Of a stretch of DNA of 64,000 nucleotides, positions 33,334-43,490 are shown one piece after another. The notes beneath the pieces were generated by a model. The model did no database searches and was not told where the DNA came from. It worked only from the letters and a program-made list of their open reading frames with translations. Each line of letters opens with the position of its first letter. Within the stretch, counting starts at the first letter, position 1. The translations under genes and the position numbers were made by a program. The DNA is taken from positions 486,990 through 550,989 of the forward strand of contig NZ_JAROCB010000004.1 in NCBI RefSeq assembly GCF_030433675.1, given 5' to 3'. Source of the DNA: Leifsonia virtsii. GTDB taxonomy: Bacteria; Actinomycetota; Actinomycetes; Actinomycetales; Microbacteriaceae.

Positions 33334-34836
33334 GTGCCTCCCGAAACCCCGGCCGCGTCCGGCATCGACCCCGACGATCTCGCGGCGACCCTCCGTGTGC
33401 TCGAACGCCTCCATGAGCTCGACCACGACCATCCCGACTTCGTCGCCGTCCGGCGTGCGACCGGCCACATGTTCAAGGCGGTCAAGCAGGAGCGGCGGCG
33501 CACCCTGCGGCAGCAGGTGCAGGACGCCGACAAGGCCGTCATCGCGGCCACCGCGACCGGCGCGCCCGACCGCATCGACGACGAGACCCGTGGCCGCGAG
33601 CTGACCTCCAGCAGCACCGGATCCCGCACCGCGGGCACCCTGATCACCTCCCGCGCCTGCTACATCTGCAAGCAGCACTACACCGAGGTCGACTGGTTCT
33701 ACCACCAGCTCTGCCCGTCGTGCGCGGCGTTCAGCCACGCCAAGCGCAACGCCCGCACCGACCTGACCGGCAAGCGCGCGCTGCTCACCGGCGGCCGGGC
33801 GAAGATCGGCATGCATATCGCGCTGCGGCTGCTGCGCGACGGCGCCCACCTCACGATCACGACCCGGTTCCCGCGCGATGCGGTGCGCCGCTTCTCGCAG
33901 CTGCCCGACGCGGGGCAGTGGATCGACCGGCTGCGGGTCGTCGGCATCGACCTGCGCGACCCGGCCCAGGTGATCGGGCTGGCCGACTCGGTCGCCGCGC
34001 GCGGTTCGCTCGACATCCTGATCAACAACGCCGCGCAGACCGTCCGGCGCTCGCCGGGCGCCTATTCGCTGCTGGCGGAGGCCGAGACGCAGCCGCTGCC
34101 GGATGGGCCGCTGCCGGAGCTGGAGACCTTCGGCCACACCGCCGACCCGCATCCGCTCGCGCTGGAGCGGTCGGTGGCGGCGCACCCGCTGCTTTCCGCC
34201 GCCGACGTGCGCGGCACGATCGCCGAGCTGGCCGGCGCCGCCGCGCTCACCGCCGACGACCTGGCCACCGCAGCGATGACCGCGGGCTCCTCCTCGCTCG
34301 CCCGGCACGCCGACGGCACGGCCATCGACGCGGGCGGGCTCGTCCCGGATGTGGCGCACGTCAACTCCTGGACCCAGGCCATCGGCTCCATCGATGCGCT
34401 CGAACTGCTCGAGGTCCAGCTGTGCAACCAGACCGCGCCGTTCATCCTGATCGACCGCCTTCGCCCGTCGCTGGCCGCCGCCGGCCGCTCCTACGTCGTC
34501 AACGTCTCGGCGATGGAGGGCGTCTTCGGCCGCCGCTACAAGGGCGCAGGGCACCCGCACACGAACATGTCGAAGGCCGCCCTCAACATGCTGACCCGCA
34601 CGAGCGCGGAGGAGCTGTTCCAGAGCGACGGCATCCTGATGACGAGCGTCGACACGGGATGGATCACCGACGAGCGCCCGCACCACACGAAGGTGCGCCT
34701 CGCCGAGGAGGGGTTCCACGCCCCGCTCGACCTCGTCGACGGCGCCGCGCGCGTCTACGACCCGATCGTCCGCGGCGAGGCGGGCGAAGACCTCCACGGC
34801 GTCTTCCTGAAGGACTACAGTGTCTCGGCCTGGTGA
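33334..34836 (+). CDS. SDR-fold protein with N-terminal zinc ribbon
   Basis: Protein of 500 residues. Residues 1-100 are helical and charged. A zinc-ribbon-like motif with C109, C112, C127 and C130 follows, and then a Rossmann SDR domain with [15 protein letters not shown] (residues 150-164) and [13 protein letters not shown]. The SDR active site is altered: where YxxxK is expected the sequence is [11 protein letters not shown], with Thr410 in place of Tyr and Lys414 kept. The product may therefore be a non-classical reductase or a binding protein. The gene has its own leaderless promoter, and 16 bases separate it from the APC permease. Confidence 0.8.
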   Translation: MPPETPAASGIDPDDLAATLRVLERLHELDHDHPDFVAVRRATGHMFKAVKQERRRTLRQQVQDADKAVIAATATGAPDRIDDETRGRELTSSSTGSRTAGTLITSRACYICKQHYTEVDWFYHQLCPSCAAFSHAKRNARTDLTGKRALLTGGRAKIGMHIALRLLRDGAHLTITTRFPRDAVRRFSQLPDAGQWIDRLRVVGIDLRDPAQVIGLADSVAARGSLDILINNAAQTVRRSPGAYSLLAEAETQPLPDGPLPELETFGHTADPHPLALERSVAAHPLLSAADVRGTIAELAGAAALTADDLATAAMTAGSSSLARHADGTAIDAGGLVPDVAHVNSWTQAIGSIDALELLEVQLCNQTAPFILIDRLRPSLAAAGRSYVVNVSAMEGVFGRRYKGAGHPHTNMSKAALNMLTRTSAEELFQSDGILMTSVDTGWITDERPHHTKVRLAEEGFHAPLDLVDGAARVYDPIVRGEAGEDLHGVFLKDYSVSAW

Positions 34837-34840
34837 GCAG

Positions 34841-34846
34841 TACGCT
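34841..34846 (+). promoter_or_regulatory. -10 element TACGCT, leaderless start at 34853
   Basis: TACGCT ends six bases before the GTG at 34853. It favours this start over an in-frame GTG at 34820 that lies inside the preceding gene. Confidence 0.5.
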
Positions 34847-34852
34847 GACGAC

Positions 34853-36826
34853 GTGAGCGAGATCCCCGTCCCCGGCCAGGCGCGCCCCGCACCCAAGTCG
34901 ACCAAGGGCGGCAGTCTCCGGCACTGGCTGCTCACCGGCCTCGTCGACGAGCGCGGCACCCAGCAGGGACCGCACGGGCGCAACCCCGAGCGCACCCACC
35001 CGTGGTGGCAGGTCATGTGCCTCACCGGTGTCGACTATTTCTCGACCCTCGGCTACCAGCCCGCGATCGCGGCGCTGGCGGCCGGCCTGATCTCGCCGTT
35101 CGCCACCCTCGTGCTGGTGGCGCTGACGCTGCTCGGCGCCCTCCCGGTGTACCGCAGGGTCGCGCGCGAGAGCTTCAAGGGCTCCGGCTCGATCGCCATG
35201 CTGGAGCGGCTGCTGCCCTGGTGGGCTGGAAAGCTCCTGGTGCTGGTGCTGCTCGGCTTCGCGGCGACGGACTTCATGATCACGATCACGCTCTCCGCGG
35301 CGGACGCCTCGGCGCACGCGATCGAGAACCCGTTCGCGCCCGACTGGTTCCACGGCAACAACGTCCTGATCACGCTCTTCCTGCTCGCCCTGCTCGGCGC
35401 GGTGTTCCTGAAGGGCTTCAAGGAGGCCATCGGCATCGCGGTGGTGCTGGTCGCGGTGTACCTGGCGCTCAACGTGGTGGTCGTCGGCGTCTCGATCGTG
35501 CAGGTGTTCCTGCACCCGACGGCGGTGACCGACTGGTCGGAGGCGCTGTTCCGGCAGAACGGCAACCCGCTGATCATCGTCGGGGTCGCGCTGCTGGTGT
35601 TCCCGAAGCTCGCGCTGGGCCTGTCCGGGTTCGAGACGGGTGTCGCCGTGATGCCGCAGATCAAGGGACGGCCGGACGACGACCCCGCGTACCCGAAGGG
35701 ACGCATCCGCGGCGCCGGCCGGCTGCTCACCACGGCCGCCATCATCATGAGCGTCTTCCTGATCACGTCGAGCTTCACCACGACGCTGCTCATCCCGCAG
35801 CGCGAGTTCCAGCCGGGCGGGCAGGCGAACGGCCGCGCGCTGGCATACCTCGCGCACGAGTATCTGGGCAACGGCTTCGGCACGGTCTACGACCTCTCGA
35901 CCATCCTGATCCTCTGGTTCGCGGGCGCGTCGGCGATGGCCGGACTGCTCAACCTGGTGCCGCGCTACCTGCCGCGGTACGGGATGGCGCCCCAGTGGGC
36001 GCGCGCCGTGCGACCGCTGGTGCTCGTCTTCACGGCGATCGCATTCCTCATCACGCTGATCTTCCAGGCGAGCGTGGACGCGCAGGGCGGCGCGTACGCG
36101 ACCGGCGTCCTGGTGCTCATCACGTCGGCGTCCCTCGCGGTGACCCTGTCGGCGCGCCGCAAGCGGCAGCCGAAGCGCATGTGGACGTTCGGGCTGATCA
36201 CGGCGATCTTCGTCTACACCACGATCGACAACATCATCGAGCGGCCCGACGGCCTGCGCATCGCGGCGCTGTTCATCCTCGGCATCCTGACCGTGTCGAT
36301 CGTGTCGCGCATCGGGCGGTCGTTCCAGCTGCGCGCCACCTCGGTGACCTTCGACGTGACGGCGCTCGACTTCATCCTGGAGGACGCGGAGGAGGGCGAG
36401 ATCCGCATCATCTCGCACGAGCCCGACGTGGACACCACTAAGGAGTACGAGCAGAAGAACAAGGACGAGCGGAAGTTCAGCCACATCCCGCAGCGGTCGC
36501 GCACGATCTTCCTGGAGGTGCTGCCGTCGGACTCCTCCGACTTCGAGGAGGACCTGGTGGTGCAGGGGGTCGTGAAGCACGGCTACCGGGTGCTGCAGGT
36601 GCGCAGCGGCAACGTGCCGAACACGATCGCGGCGGTGCTCATCGAGATGCGCGACGTCACCGGCGTGGTGCCGACGATCTACTTCGAGTGGACCGAGGGC
36701 AACCCGATCTCGAACATGTTCCGCTACCTGATCACCGGCGTCGGCGAGGTCGCCCCCGTCACGCGCGAGGTCCTCCGCGAGGCCGAGAAGGACGTCAAGC
36801 GCCGCCCCGCCGTCCACGTCTCCTGA
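34853..36826 (+). CDS. APC superfamily permease
   Basis: Integral membrane protein of 657 residues with about 12 membrane helices between residues 60 and 490, then a cytoplasmic domain of about 160 residues. The helix-1 region [20 protein letters not shown] is typical of APC/KUP-like transporters, and [19 protein letters not shown] fits the sixth helix. Such proteins carry amino acids or cations by proton symport. The C-terminal soluble region ([20 protein letters not shown]) may be regulatory. Substrate not predictable. A convergent hairpin follows. Confidence 0.85.
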   Translation: MSEIPVPGQARPAPKSTKGGSLRHWLLTGLVDERGTQQGPHGRNPERTHPWWQVMCLTGVDYFSTLGYQPAIAALAAGLISPFATLVLVALTLLGALPVYRRVARESFKGSGSIAMLERLLPWWAGKLLVLVLLGFAATDFMITITLSAADASAHAIENPFAPDWFHGNNVLITLFLLALLGAVFLKGFKEAIGIAVVLVAVYLALNVVVVGVSIVQVFLHPTAVTDWSEALFRQNGNPLIIVGVALLVFPKLALGLSGFETGVAVMPQIKGRPDDDPAYPKGRIRGAGRLLTTAAIIMSVFLITSSFTTTLLIPQREFQPGGQANGRALAYLAHEYLGNGFGTVYDLSTILILWFAGASAMAGLLNLVPRYLPRYGMAPQWARAVRPLVLVFTAIAFLITLIFQASVDAQGGAYATGVLVLITSASLAVTLSARRKRQPKRMWTFGLITAIFVYTTIDNIIERPDGLRIAALFILGILTVSIVSRIGRSFQLRATSVTFDVTALDFILEDAEEGEIRIISHEPDVDTTKEYEQKNKDERKFSHIPQRSRTIFLEVLPSDSSDFEEDLVVQGVVKHGYRVLQVRSGNVPNTIAAVLIEMRDVTGVVPTIYFEWTEGNPISNMFRYLITGVGEVAPVTREVLREAEKDVKRRPAVHVS

Positions 36827-36843
36827 CGCCCGCCACCCACTCT

Positions 36844-36901
36844 CGAGTCCGCGAAGACTGCACGCGACACGCCGCGCGGGCGTGCAGTATTCGCGGAGTC
36901 G
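36844..36901. terminator. Convergent 22-base-stem hairpin with GACACGCCG loop (copy 5)
   Basis: Arms 36844-36865 and 36880-36901 pair over 22 positions with two mismatches around a 14-base loop beginning GACACGCCG (36866-36874). Bases 36843-36874 are identical to 20935-20966. It lies between the convergent APC and DUF6510 genes. Confidence 0.78.
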
Positions 36902-36911
36902 ACGGTGGGGG

Positions 36912-37178
36912 TTACTCGACGGGGAACTCGAGCCAGGCGAGGCCGCGGAGGTCGAGGCAGAGGCGGCCGGCACGTTCGGCGGCGACGGCGAGCACGTCGC
37001 CGCAGACGGAGCAGCGCAGGATGAGGCCGTGCTCGTCCACGTAGACCCGGCCGCGGGCGACGACGGACTCGTCGCCGCAGTTGACGCACTGGCCGACTGC
37101 GGTGGTGATGTCGGCCGCGAACACCTCCGACAGCAGCCCGGCGGCGGCGTTGCCGTCGAGGTAGTCCTGGTTCGTCAT
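36912..37178 (-). CDS. DUF6510 family zinc-ribbon-like protein
   Basis: Protein of 88 residues with two CxxC pairs (GQCVNCGDESV and LRCSVCGDVL) that probably bind zinc, and a C-terminal RLCLDLRGLAWLEFP. It matches the small DUF6510 family. The ATG overlaps the stop of the flavin reductase gene by four bases (ATGA), so it is the third gene of a sulfite-oxidase-like, reductase, DUF6510 unit. It could be an electron-transfer or assembly accessory for that pair, but this is inference from position. Confidence 0.82.
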   Translation of the reverse strand: MTNQDYLDGNAAAGLLSEVFAADITTAVGQCVNCGDESVVARGRVYVDEHGLILRCSVCGDVLAVAAERAGRLCLDLRGLAWLEFPVE

Positions 37179-37945
37179 GGCGTCCCTCCGATGCCGCCGT
37201 AGCGCTCGGTGCGGATGCGCGCCGGGTCGTGATTCGCGTCGACCAGCCAGCCGGAGACCGCCTCGACGAACGGCGTCGACCCGCAGATGAAGAAGGTGGG
37301 GGAGTCGGAGGCCGGCAGCACGCGCTGCATGAATCCTTCGGCGGTCAGGCGGCCGGGCTTCGTCTCCGAGCCCGCCGGCGCCTGCCGCGTGTAGACGTAG
37401 TCGACGTGGAGCGGCGCCGCGGCGTCGGCCGCCAGCCCCGCGAGCTCGTCGGTGTAGTACCCGGAGAACGGCGTGCGCACCGAGTAAAGCATCCGGAACG
37501 GCGCGGTGCTCGCCGCCGCCGCGTGCGCCCGCGCCATCGACATGAGCGGCACGACGCCGGAGCCGCCGGCGATCAGCTGCACCGGTCCGCTGTCGCCCGG
37601 CCGCCAGACGAACCAGCCGCCGACCGGACCGCGCACCTCCAGCTGGTCGCCCTTCTGCAGGCCGCGGACCAGGTACGGCGAGACCTCGCCGTCGGCGAGC
37701 TCCTCGACCGTCAGCTCCAGCTCGTCGTCCGGCAGCTCGTGGGGCTCCAGGGCTCCCCGGCCGCCGCCGGACGCGATCGAGTACGACCGGACCGCCTGGT
37801 ACCCGTCGGGCGCGGTCAGCCGGATGTCGACGTGCTGACCGGCCAGATGGCCGTGCAGTCCAGGGATGCGCAGCCGGATGGTGCGGGCCGTCGGGGTCTC
37901 CATCCGCGTGTCGACCACGTCGGCCACCCGCCATACGCTGCTCAC
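37175..37945 (-). CDS. FAD-dependent ferredoxin-NADP reductase-like oxidoreductase
   Basis: Protein of 256 residues with a ferredoxin-reductase fold: FAD motif RSYSIASGGG, a GEVSPYLVRGLQKGDQLEVR region, NAD(P) motif LIAGGSGVVPLMSMARAH and C-terminal FFICGSTPFVEAVSGW. No 2Fe-2S domain is attached. It overlaps the upstream molybdoenzyme gene (GTGA) and the downstream DUF6510 gene (ATGA), so it is very likely the electron partner of the molybdoenzyme. Confidence 0.9.
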   Translation of the reverse strand: MSSVWRVADVVDTRMETPTARTIRLRIPGLHGHLAGQHVDIRLTAPDGYQAVRSYSIASGGGRGALEPHELPDDELELTVEELADGEVSPYLVRGLQKGDQLEVRGPVGGWFVWRPGDSGPVQLIAGGSGVVPLMSMARAHAAAASTAPFRMLYSVRTPFSGYYTDELAGLAADAAAPLHVDYVYTRQAPAGSETKPGRLTAEGFMQRVLPASDSPTFFICGSTPFVEAVSGWLVDANHDPARIRTERYGGIGGTP

Positions 37946-38535
37946 CAGTAGCGCTGTTCCTTCCAGGGGTCGCCGTACATGTTGTAGCCGTTCTGCTCCC
38001 AGAAGCCCGGCTGGTCCTGCGGCAGCATCTGCAGGCCGTTGACCCACTTGGCGCTCTTCCAGAAGTACAGGTGCGGCACCAGCAGGCGGGCGGGGCCGCC
38101 GTGCTCCGGCTCCAGGTCTTTCCCGTCGAACGAGTGCGCGACCCAGGCCTTGCCGTTCAGCAGGTCGGCGAGCGGCACGTTGGTCGTGTAGCCGCCGTAG
38201 CTGTGCGCCATCGTGTACTCGAACGACGTGTCCACGTCCTTGAAGAGCGTGTCGAGCGCGACGCCGCGCCACGACGTCCCGAGCTTCGACCAGCTGGTGA
38301 CGCAGTGGATGTCGGTGCTCACGTCCTCCTGCGGGAGCGCGAGGAACTCGTCCCAGCTCCAGCGGTGCACGTCGCCCTTCTCGGTGGTGATCGTGAACGC
38401 CCAGTCGTCTTTGGCGATGCGGGGCGTCGGCCCGGCGGAGAGCACCGGGAAGCCCTCGGTCAGATACTGACCCGGAGGGAGGCGGGGGTCGTCGGTCCTC
38501 CGACGGCCGAGGAAGCCGGACGAGATGATTCCCAT
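37942..38535 (-). CDS. Sulfite-oxidase-like molybdopterin-dependent oxidoreductase
   Basis: Single-domain molybdoenzyme of 197 residues of the sulfite oxidase (YedY/SuoX-fold) type. The molybdenum-ligating cysteine is probably C78 in [16 protein letters not shown]. Other typical segments are [37 protein letters not shown] and [15 protein letters not shown]. No signal peptide is present, so it is cytoplasmic. It is the first gene of a three-gene overlapping unit and is divergent from moaA. Start ATG six bases after TAAGCT. Confidence 0.92.
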   Translation of the reverse strand: MGIISSGFLGRRRTDDPRLPPGQYLTEGFPVLSAGPTPRIAKDDWAFTITTEKGDVHRWSWDEFLALPQEDVSTDIHCVTSWSKLGTSWRGVALDTLFKDVDTSFEYTMAHSYGGYTTNVPLADLLNGKAWVAHSFDGKDLEPEHGGPARLLVPHLYFWKSAKWVNGLQMLPQDQPGFWEQNGYNMYGDPWKEQRYW

Positions 38536-38541
38536 GTCGGC

Positions 38542-38547
38542 AGCTTA
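38542..38547 (-). promoter_or_regulatory. -10 element TAAGCT, leaderless start at 38535
   Basis: On the minus strand TAAGCT ends six bases before the ATG of the sulfite-oxidase-like gene. Confidence 0.55.
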
Positions 38548-38569
38548 TTGCCGAGGCCGCCCGCCGGTC

Positions 38570-38575
38570 TATGGT
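38570..38575 (+). promoter_or_regulatory. -10 element TATGGT, leaderless start of moaA
   Basis: TATGGT ends seven bases before the ATG at 38583. It overlaps the alternative ATG at 38571, which argues against that codon. Confidence 0.5.
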
Positions 38576-38582
38576 GAAGAGC

Positions 38583-39680
38583 ATGACGGCCGTGAATCTG
38601 GGACTCCCGCTGCGGGCCGCGCTGCGCCCGGACGCGGCTCCCGGCGTCATGCCGAGTCTCGACGGGCGGCCGGAGCATTCCGGGCTCGTCGACCGGTTCG
38701 GGCGCGTCGCGCGCGACCTGCGGGTGTCGGTGACCGAGAAGTGCTCGCTGCGCTGCACCTACTGCATGCCCGCGGAGGGCCTCCCCGCCATCCCGCGCGA
38801 TGACCTGCTGACCGCGACGGAGATCGCGCGGCTGGTGCGGATCGGCGTGCGCGACCTGGGCGTGCGCGAGGTCCGGTTCACCGGGGGCGAGCCGCTGATG
38901 CGCGCCGACCTGGCGGAGATCATCGGACGCTCGGCGGAGGCCGCGCCCGGCATCGACCTGTCGATCACGACCAACGGCATCGGACTGGACCACCGCATCC
39001 ACTCGCTCGTGGAGGCCGGCCTCACCCGCGTGAACGTGTCGCTCGACACGGTCGACCGCGAGCACTTCGCCCGGCTGACCCGCCGCGACCGGCTCCCGGC
39101 CGTGCTCGCGGGCATCCGGGCCGCGCACGAGGCCGGGATGACCCCGCTGAAGCTGAACGCGGTGATGATGCGGGTCACGCTGCACGACGCCCCGGAGCTG
39201 CTGGCCTGGGCGCTGGAGAACGGCTGCCGGCTCCGGTTCATCGAGCAGATGCCGCTCGACGCCGACCGCTCGTGGCTGCGCGAGAACATGGTGTCGGCCG
39301 AGGAGCTGCTCGCGGTGCTGGGGGAGCGGTTCACCCTCGTCGAGGCGGGCCGCGACGACCCGCACGCCCCGGCCGAGGAGTGGCGCGTCGAGGGCTGGAC
39401 GGTGGGCGGCGCCCCGGCGACCGTCGGCATCATCGCGTCGGTCACGCGCTCGTTCTGCGCGGCCTGCGACCGCACCAGGATCACCGCGGAGGGCACGGTG
39501 CGCTCGTGCCTCTTCGGCGATGACGAGACCGACCTGCGCGGGCTGCTGCGCGGCGGCGCGGACGACGCCGAGATCGCACGCTGGTGGCAGGCGGCCATGT
39601 GGGGCAAGCAGGCCGGGCACGGGATGGACGCGGCCGGGTTCGCCCCGCCGGTCCGGAGCATGGGGGCGATCGGTGGCTGA
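38583..39680 (+). CDS. moaA: GTP 3',8-cyclase MoaA
   Basis: Radical SAM enzyme of 365 residues for the first step of molybdopterin synthesis. The radical SAM cluster ligands C54, C58 and C61 lie in [18 protein letters not shown], and the second cluster is at [20 protein letters not shown]. The C-terminus ends in Gly-Gly, which is needed for activity in the family. The ATG at 38583 is preferred over 38571 for its spacing to TATGGT. It overlaps moaD by eight bases and is divergent from a molybdoenzyme that uses the product. Confidence 0.96.
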   Translation: MTAVNLGLPLRAALRPDAAPGVMPSLDGRPEHSGLVDRFGRVARDLRVSVTEKCSLRCTYCMPAEGLPAIPRDDLLTATEIARLVRIGVRDLGVREVRFTGGEPLMRADLAEIIGRSAEAAPGIDLSITTNGIGLDHRIHSLVEAGLTRVNVSLDTVDREHFARLTRRDRLPAVLAGIRAAHEAGMTPLKLNAVMMRVTLHDAPELLAWALENGCRLRFIEQMPLDADRSWLRENMVSAEELLAVLGERFTLVEAGRDDPHAPAEEWRVEGWTVGGAPATVGIIASVTRSFCAACDRTRITAEGTVRSCLFGDDETDLRGLLRGGADDAEIARWWQAAMWGKQAGHGMDAAGFAPPVRSMGAIGG

Positions 39681-39918
39681 GGTCGTCGTGCGGTACTTCG
39701 CGGCCGCAGAGGAGGCGGCCGGGAGGCCGGAGGAGCGGCTCGAGGTGGCCGACGCGACCGTCGGCGGACTGCAGGCCGAGCTGGTGGCCCGCTACGGGGA
39801 CGCCATGGAGCGCGTGGTGCGGTCGGGGTCGTTCCTGGTCGGCGGTGTCGTCTCCCGCGATCCCTCCCGCGCCCTGACCGACACCGTCGACGTCCTCCCG
39901 CCCTTCGCCGGCGGCTAA
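39673..39918 (+). CDS. moaD: Molybdopterin synthase small subunit MoaD
   Basis: Ubiquitin-like sulfur carrier of 81 residues ending PPFAGG; the terminal Gly-Gly is adenylated by MoeB and thiocarboxylated. The fold is indicated by [20 protein letters not shown] and [13 protein letters not shown]. The GTG lies inside the moaA stop region (GTGGCTGA), so translation is coupled. Its partner moaE is encoded on the other strand at 43.1 kb. Confidence 0.93.
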   Translation: MAEVVVRYFAAAEEAAGRPEERLEVADATVGGLQAELVARYGDAMERVVRSGSFLVGGVVSRDPSRALTDTVDVLPPFAGG

Positions 39919-39926
39919 CAACCCTC

Positions 39927-39983
39927 CGAGTTGCACCTTGTGGCGGCTATTCGACGTGAATAGCGACCACGACGTGCAACTCG
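39927..39983. terminator. Convergent hairpin between moaD and modC
   Basis: Nested perfect stems: CGAGTTGCAC (39927-39936) with 39974-39983, GTGG (39940-39943) with 39967-39970, and GCTATTC (39946-39952) with 39958-39964, around a GACGT loop. It can terminate both strands. It lacks the GACACGCC loop of the other hairpins. Confidence 0.78.
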
Positions 39984-39988
39984 ACGCC

Positions 39989-41014
39989 TTAGGCGGGGTA
40001 GAGGGTGACGGCGGAGGGCGGAACCCCGAGCGCGACGTGGGCGCCGACGCGCAGGCGGAGGTCGGCCACGTCGGCGGGCGGTACGAGCGCGTCGAGGCGG
40101 TCGGTGCGCACGCGCACGAGGTCGGCCTGCGGTTCGAGCGCGGTGACGGTCGCGGCGATCGTCCCGGCGTCCGGCCGGGCCAGACGCACGGCGGAGGGGC
40201 GCACCGCGGCCAGCACCGGAGCCCCCTGCTCGACAGGGTCGACGGGCTCGCCGGGGAGCAGCATCCCGTCGTCGGCGCGCATCCCGTCGGGCGTGCGGAC
40301 GCCGCGGACCAGCGTCAGCCCCGAGAGCTCAGCGGTGAACGGATGCCGCGGCCGCTCCAGCACGCGCCGCGTCGGACCCTCCTCGACGACGCGGCCGTCG
40401 TGCATGACCGCGACGCGGTCGGCGAGCAGGTAGGCGTCGAGCGCGTCGTGCGTCACGAGGACCGTCGTGCGGTCCGCGAGCACGTCGGCGAGCATCCCAC
40501 GGACGTCGGCCGCGACCGCCACGTCGAGGGCCGACAGGGGTTCGTCGAGCAAGAGCAGGCTGGGCTCCGCCGCGAGGGCGCGGGCGATGGCGACGCGCTG
40601 CGCCTGGCCGCCCGAGAGCTGGGCCGGGCGCCGGTCGGCGAACGCGTCGGTCGCCGTGCGCCGCAGCCACTCGTCGGCGATCGCGCCCGCCTCCGAGCGC
40701 GTCGCGCCGGAGGAGCGCGGGCCGAACGCGACGTTGTGGCGCACGGTCAGGTGCGGGAACAGGAGGGCGTCCTGCGCCAGCAGGGCGACGCCGCGACGGT
40801 GCGGCGGGCGCCAGGAGGCGGGCAGATCGAACAGCACGTCGTCGCCGAGCGTCGCGCTCCCGCGGTCGGGGCGGACCAGCCCGGCGAGCATCCCGAGCAC
40901 GGTCGATTTGCCCGCACCGTTCGGGCCGAGCACGGCCAGGGTCTCGCCGTGGTCGAGCGACAGCGAGACGGCGACGTCGCGGGCGTCGAGCGCGGCCTCC
41001 AGTCGCAGGCTCAC
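39989..41014 (-). CDS. modC: Molybdate ABC transporter ATP-binding protein
   Basis: ATPase of 341 residues. Walker A is [10 protein letters not shown], the signature is [17 protein letters not shown], Walker B is [11 protein letters not shown] and the switch is [12 protein letters not shown]-terminal TOBE-like domain (residues about 270-341, [20 protein letters not shown]) may bind molybdate. The GTG start overlaps the modB stop by four bases. It completes the regulator-modA-modB-modC unit. Confidence 0.93.
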   Translation of the reverse strand: MSLRLEAALDARDVAVSLSLDHGETLAVLGPNGAGKSTVLGMLAGLVRPDRGSATLGDDVLFDLPASWRPPHRRGVALLAQDALLFPHLTVRHNVAFGPRSSGATRSEAGAIADEWLRRTATDAFADRRPAQLSGGQAQRVAIARALAAEPSLLLLDEPLSALDVAVAADVRGMLADVLADRTTVLVTHDALDAYLLADRVAVMHDGRVVEEGPTRRVLERPRHPFTAELSGLTLVRGVRTPDGMRADDGMLLPGEPVDPVEQGAPVLAAVRPSAVRLARPDAGTIAATVTALEPQADLVRVRTDRLDALVPPADVADLRLRVGAHVALGVPPSAVTLYPA

Positions 41015-41808
41015 GCGACGCTCCGTGCGGCCCGCCACGGCCGCACCCGCTCGCCGGCGCCGTGAGCGACGGCGACCACGGCGATCGCGACGGCGATGAG
41101 CACGAGCGAGAGGGCCACCGCGGCATCAGGGTCGGTCTCGCGCTGCAGGTAGATCTCCAGCGGCAGGGTGCGGGTGACACCCTGCAGGCTGCCGGCGAAG
41201 GTGAGCGTCGCGCCGAACTCGCCCAGCGCCCGCGCGAACGACAGGATGGCGCCGGAGACCACTGCGGGCAGCACGAGCGGCAGCGTCACCCGGAACAGCA
41301 CGGCGGAGGGACGCGCGCCGAGCGTCGCGGCCACGGCCTCGTAGCGCTCACCCGCGGAGCGCAGCGCGCCCTCCAGGCTGAGCACGAGGAACGGCAGCGC
41401 CACGAACGTCTGCGCGATCACCACCGCGGGGGTCGAGAACGCGACGTCGAGCGCGCCGCCGAGCAGCCCGCGCCGGCCGTAGAGGGCGAGGAGCGCGAGG
41501 CCGCCGACGACCGGCGGCAGCACGAGCGGCAGCAGCACGATCGCGCGCACCACCCGCTGCCCGGCGAACGGCACGCGCGCGAGCACCACCGCCATCGGGA
41601 CGCCGAGCACCAGGCAGCCGGCGGTGGCCAGCAGCGAGGTGCGCAGGCTGAGGAGCAGCGCATCCACCGACGACGGCGAGGTGATCAGCGGCACGAAGTG
41701 CGGCCAGTCGACGCGGAGCGCCATCGCCACCAGTGGGAGCACGACGAAGAGGGCACCGACCGCGGCGACGGCGAGCACCCAGCGGGGGACGCCGAGACGG
41801 ACGTTCAT
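41011..41808 (-). CDS. modB: Molybdate ABC transporter permease
   Basis: Permease of 265 residues with five to six membrane helices. The coupling EAA loop is [20 protein letters not shown], followed by [20 protein letters not shown] and [14 protein letters not shown]. These motifs match ModB/CysT-type permeases. The ATG at 41808 lies seven bases after the modA stop; the longer frame upstream is inside modA. Confidence 0.93.
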   Translation of the reverse strand: MNVRLGVPRWVLAVAAVGALFVVLPLVAMALRVDWPHFVPLITSPSSVDALLLSLRTSLLATAGCLVLGVPMAVVLARVPFAGQRVVRAIVLLPLVLPPVVGGLALLALYGRRGLLGGALDVAFSTPAVVIAQTFVALPFLVLSLEGALRSAGERYEAVAATLGARPSAVLFRVTLPLVLPAVVSGAILSFARALGEFGATLTFAGSLQGVTRTLPLEIYLQRETDPDAAVALSLVLIAVAIAVVAVAHGAGERVRPWRAARSVA

Positions 41809-41815
41809 CGGCCGC

Positions 41816-42619
41816 TCACGGCAGCCCGAAGCCCGCGGCCCGCAGCGCCGACCGGCCGCTCGGACCGGTGACGAACGCGACGAACGCCGCGGCTCCGGCC
41901 GGGTTCGGGGCGTGCGCGACGGTCGCGAGCGGGTAGACATTGACGGTCTTCGCCGCCTCCGGGAACGGCACAGAGGCGACCTTGCCGCCCGCGCCTTTCA
42001 CGTCGGTGGCGTAGACGACACCGGCGTCGGCCTCGCCCGAGATCACCTTGCCGAGCACGTCGGTCACCGACGACTCCTGGCTCACCGGCGTCAGCGTCAC
42101 GCCCGCCGACCTCTCGACCGCCGCTGTCGCGGTGCCGCACGGCACCTGGGGTGCGCAGATCACGGTCTTCACCGACGGGGAGGCGAGGTCGGCGAAGCTC
42201 TTCACGTGCGCGGGATTGCCGGGAGGCACGGCGATCGCCAGCACGTTCGTCGCGAAGTCCGCCGGCGTGCCCTCGATGACGCCGGCATCCACCGCCTTCG
42301 TCATGTTCTTCTGGTCGGCGGAGGCGAACACGTCGGCCGGGGCGCCGGCGGTCAGCTGCGAAACGAGGTCGGACGAGCCCGCGAACGAGAAGGAGACCGT
42401 CGCTCCGGGATGCGCGGCCTCGAACTCCTTCCCGAGTCGCGTGAACGTCGCGGTGAGGGAGGCGGCCGCGAACACGGTGACGGTGCCGTGGACGTCGCCT
42501 GCGGATGGCGTCGGCGTCGTCGTCGATGCGGGGTCGTCGATCGTGCTGCTGCAGCCGCTCAGCAGCAGCCCCGCGGCCACCGCTAGCGCGACGGAAGCGC
42601 GCAGCCCCACGCGCGTCAC
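41816..42619 (-). CDS. modA: Molybdate-binding lipoprotein ModA
   Basis: Periplasmic-type binding lipoprotein of 267 residues. The signal sequence ends in the lipobox LLLSGCSS. Mature-domain motifs are [50 protein letters not shown] and [13 protein letters not shown], all typical of ModA. The GTG start overlaps the stop of the HTH/TOBE gene by four bases. It delivers molybdate or tungstate to ModBC. Confidence 0.94.
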   Translation of the reverse strand: MTRVGLRASVALAVAAGLLLSGCSSTIDDPASTTTPTPSAGDVHGTVTVFAAASLTATFTRLGKEFEAAHPGATVSFSFAGSSDLVSQLTAGAPADVFASADQKNMTKAVDAGVIEGTPADFATNVLAIAVPPGNPAHVKSFADLASPSVKTVICAPQVPCGTATAAVERSAGVTLTPVSQESSVTDVLGKVISGEADAGVVYATDVKGAGGKVASVPFPEAAKTVNVYPLATVAHAPNPAGAAAFVAFVTGPSGRSALRAAGFGLP

Positions 42620-43038
42620 CGCGACACCGCCGGTCCGCCGTGACCCGCGGGCGTCTCCACGATCACGTTGGTCGCCTTCACGACGGCGACCGCCACCGAC
42701 CCGAGCTCCAGCCCGAGGTCGCGCACCGCGTCGCTGCTGATGAGCGAGACCACGCGGTGCGGGCCGCACTGCAGCTCCACCTTCGCCATCACCGTGTCCA
42801 CGACGATGTCGGTCACGAGCCCGACGAACCGGTTGCGGGCCGAACCGGCGACCCCCGACGGGTCGGAGGGCAGCACGGCGTTCTGCCGGGCGAGCTGCGC
42901 GAGCTCGAGGCCGTCCACCACCGTCCGTCCGCTGTCGTCGCGGGCGCTGCCGAGCAGCCCGGCCTCGATCCAGCGTCGAACGGTGTCATCGCTCACGCCG
43001 AGGTAGAGCGCGGCGTCCTTGATCCGTATCTGCGGCAC
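42616..43038 (-). CDS. HTH and TOBE (molbindin) domain regulator
   Basis: Protein of 140 residues. The N-terminus is a MerR/excisionase-like helix-turn-helix (RIKDAALYLGVSDDTVRRWI then EAGLL). The C-terminal TOBE/molbindin domain has ARNRFVGLVTDIVVDTVMAK, ISSDAVRDLGLELGSV and AVVKATNVIVETP, which binds molybdate in related proteins. As the first gene of the modABC unit it probably senses molybdate and regulates the operon, like ModE but shorter. Leaderless GTG start. Confidence 0.88.
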   Translation of the reverse strand: MPQIRIKDAALYLGVSDDTVRRWIEAGLLGSARDDSGRTVVDGLELAQLARQNAVLPSDPSGVAGSARNRFVGLVTDIVVDTVMAKVELQCGPHRVVSLISSDAVRDLGLELGSVAVAVVKATNVIVETPAGHGGPAVSR

Positions 43039-43045
43039 GAAGTCC

Positions 43046-43051
43046 AGCCTA
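43046..43051 (-). promoter_or_regulatory. -10 element TAGGCT, leaderless start of the mod regulator
   Basis: On the minus strand TAGGCT ends seven bases before the GTG at 43038. It is the probable promoter of the regulator-modABC operon; no clear ModE-box palindrome was recognised. Confidence 0.55.
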
Positions 43052-43076
43052 TGACCGCAGTTGCGGATGGGGAAGC

Positions 43077-43490
43077 CTAGAGACCCACCCACTCCGAGGC
43101 ACCGTCGGTGAAGTGCTGCCGCTTCCAGATCGGCACGCGCGCCTTGATGATCTCGACCAGCTCGGCGCATGCCGCGAACGCCTCCGCGCGGTGCGGGGCT
43201 GCGACGGCCGCGATGAGCGCCAGGTCGCCGATCGTCAACGAGCCGACGCGGTGCTGCGCGGCGACCCGCAGGCCGCTCGTGCGCGCCACCTCCTCGCAGC
43301 ACGCCCGGAGGAAGTCCTCCGCGTCGGGATGCGCCCGGTAGTCGAGCGAGACGACGCCCTTGCCTCCGTCGTGGTCGCGCACGATGCCCTGGAAAGACAC
43401 CACGGCGCCGGCCTCCGCGCGCCAGACGAACTCGTCCACGGTGGACGGGTCGAGCGGATCGGCCGTGACGGCCGCCAGGATGTCGCTCAC
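43077..43490 (-). CDS. moaE: Molybdopterin synthase catalytic subunit MoaE
   Basis: Protein of 137 residues that transfers sulfur from MoaD to precursor Z. Typical segments are GAVVSFQGIVRDHDGGKGVV, LDYRAHPDAEDFL, AAQHRVGSLTIGDLALIAAV, and the catalytic lysines in EIIKARVPIWKRQHFTDG. The GTG start overlaps the moaC-mogA stop by four bases. It is last in the moeA-moaC/mogA-moaE unit. Confidence 0.95.
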   Translation of the reverse strand: MSDILAAVTADPLDPSTVDEFVWRAEAGAVVSFQGIVRDHDGGKGVVSLDYRAHPDAEDFLRACCEEVARTSGLRVAAQHRVGSLTIGDLALIAAVAAPHRAEAFAACAELVEIIKARVPIWKRQHFTDGASEWVGL

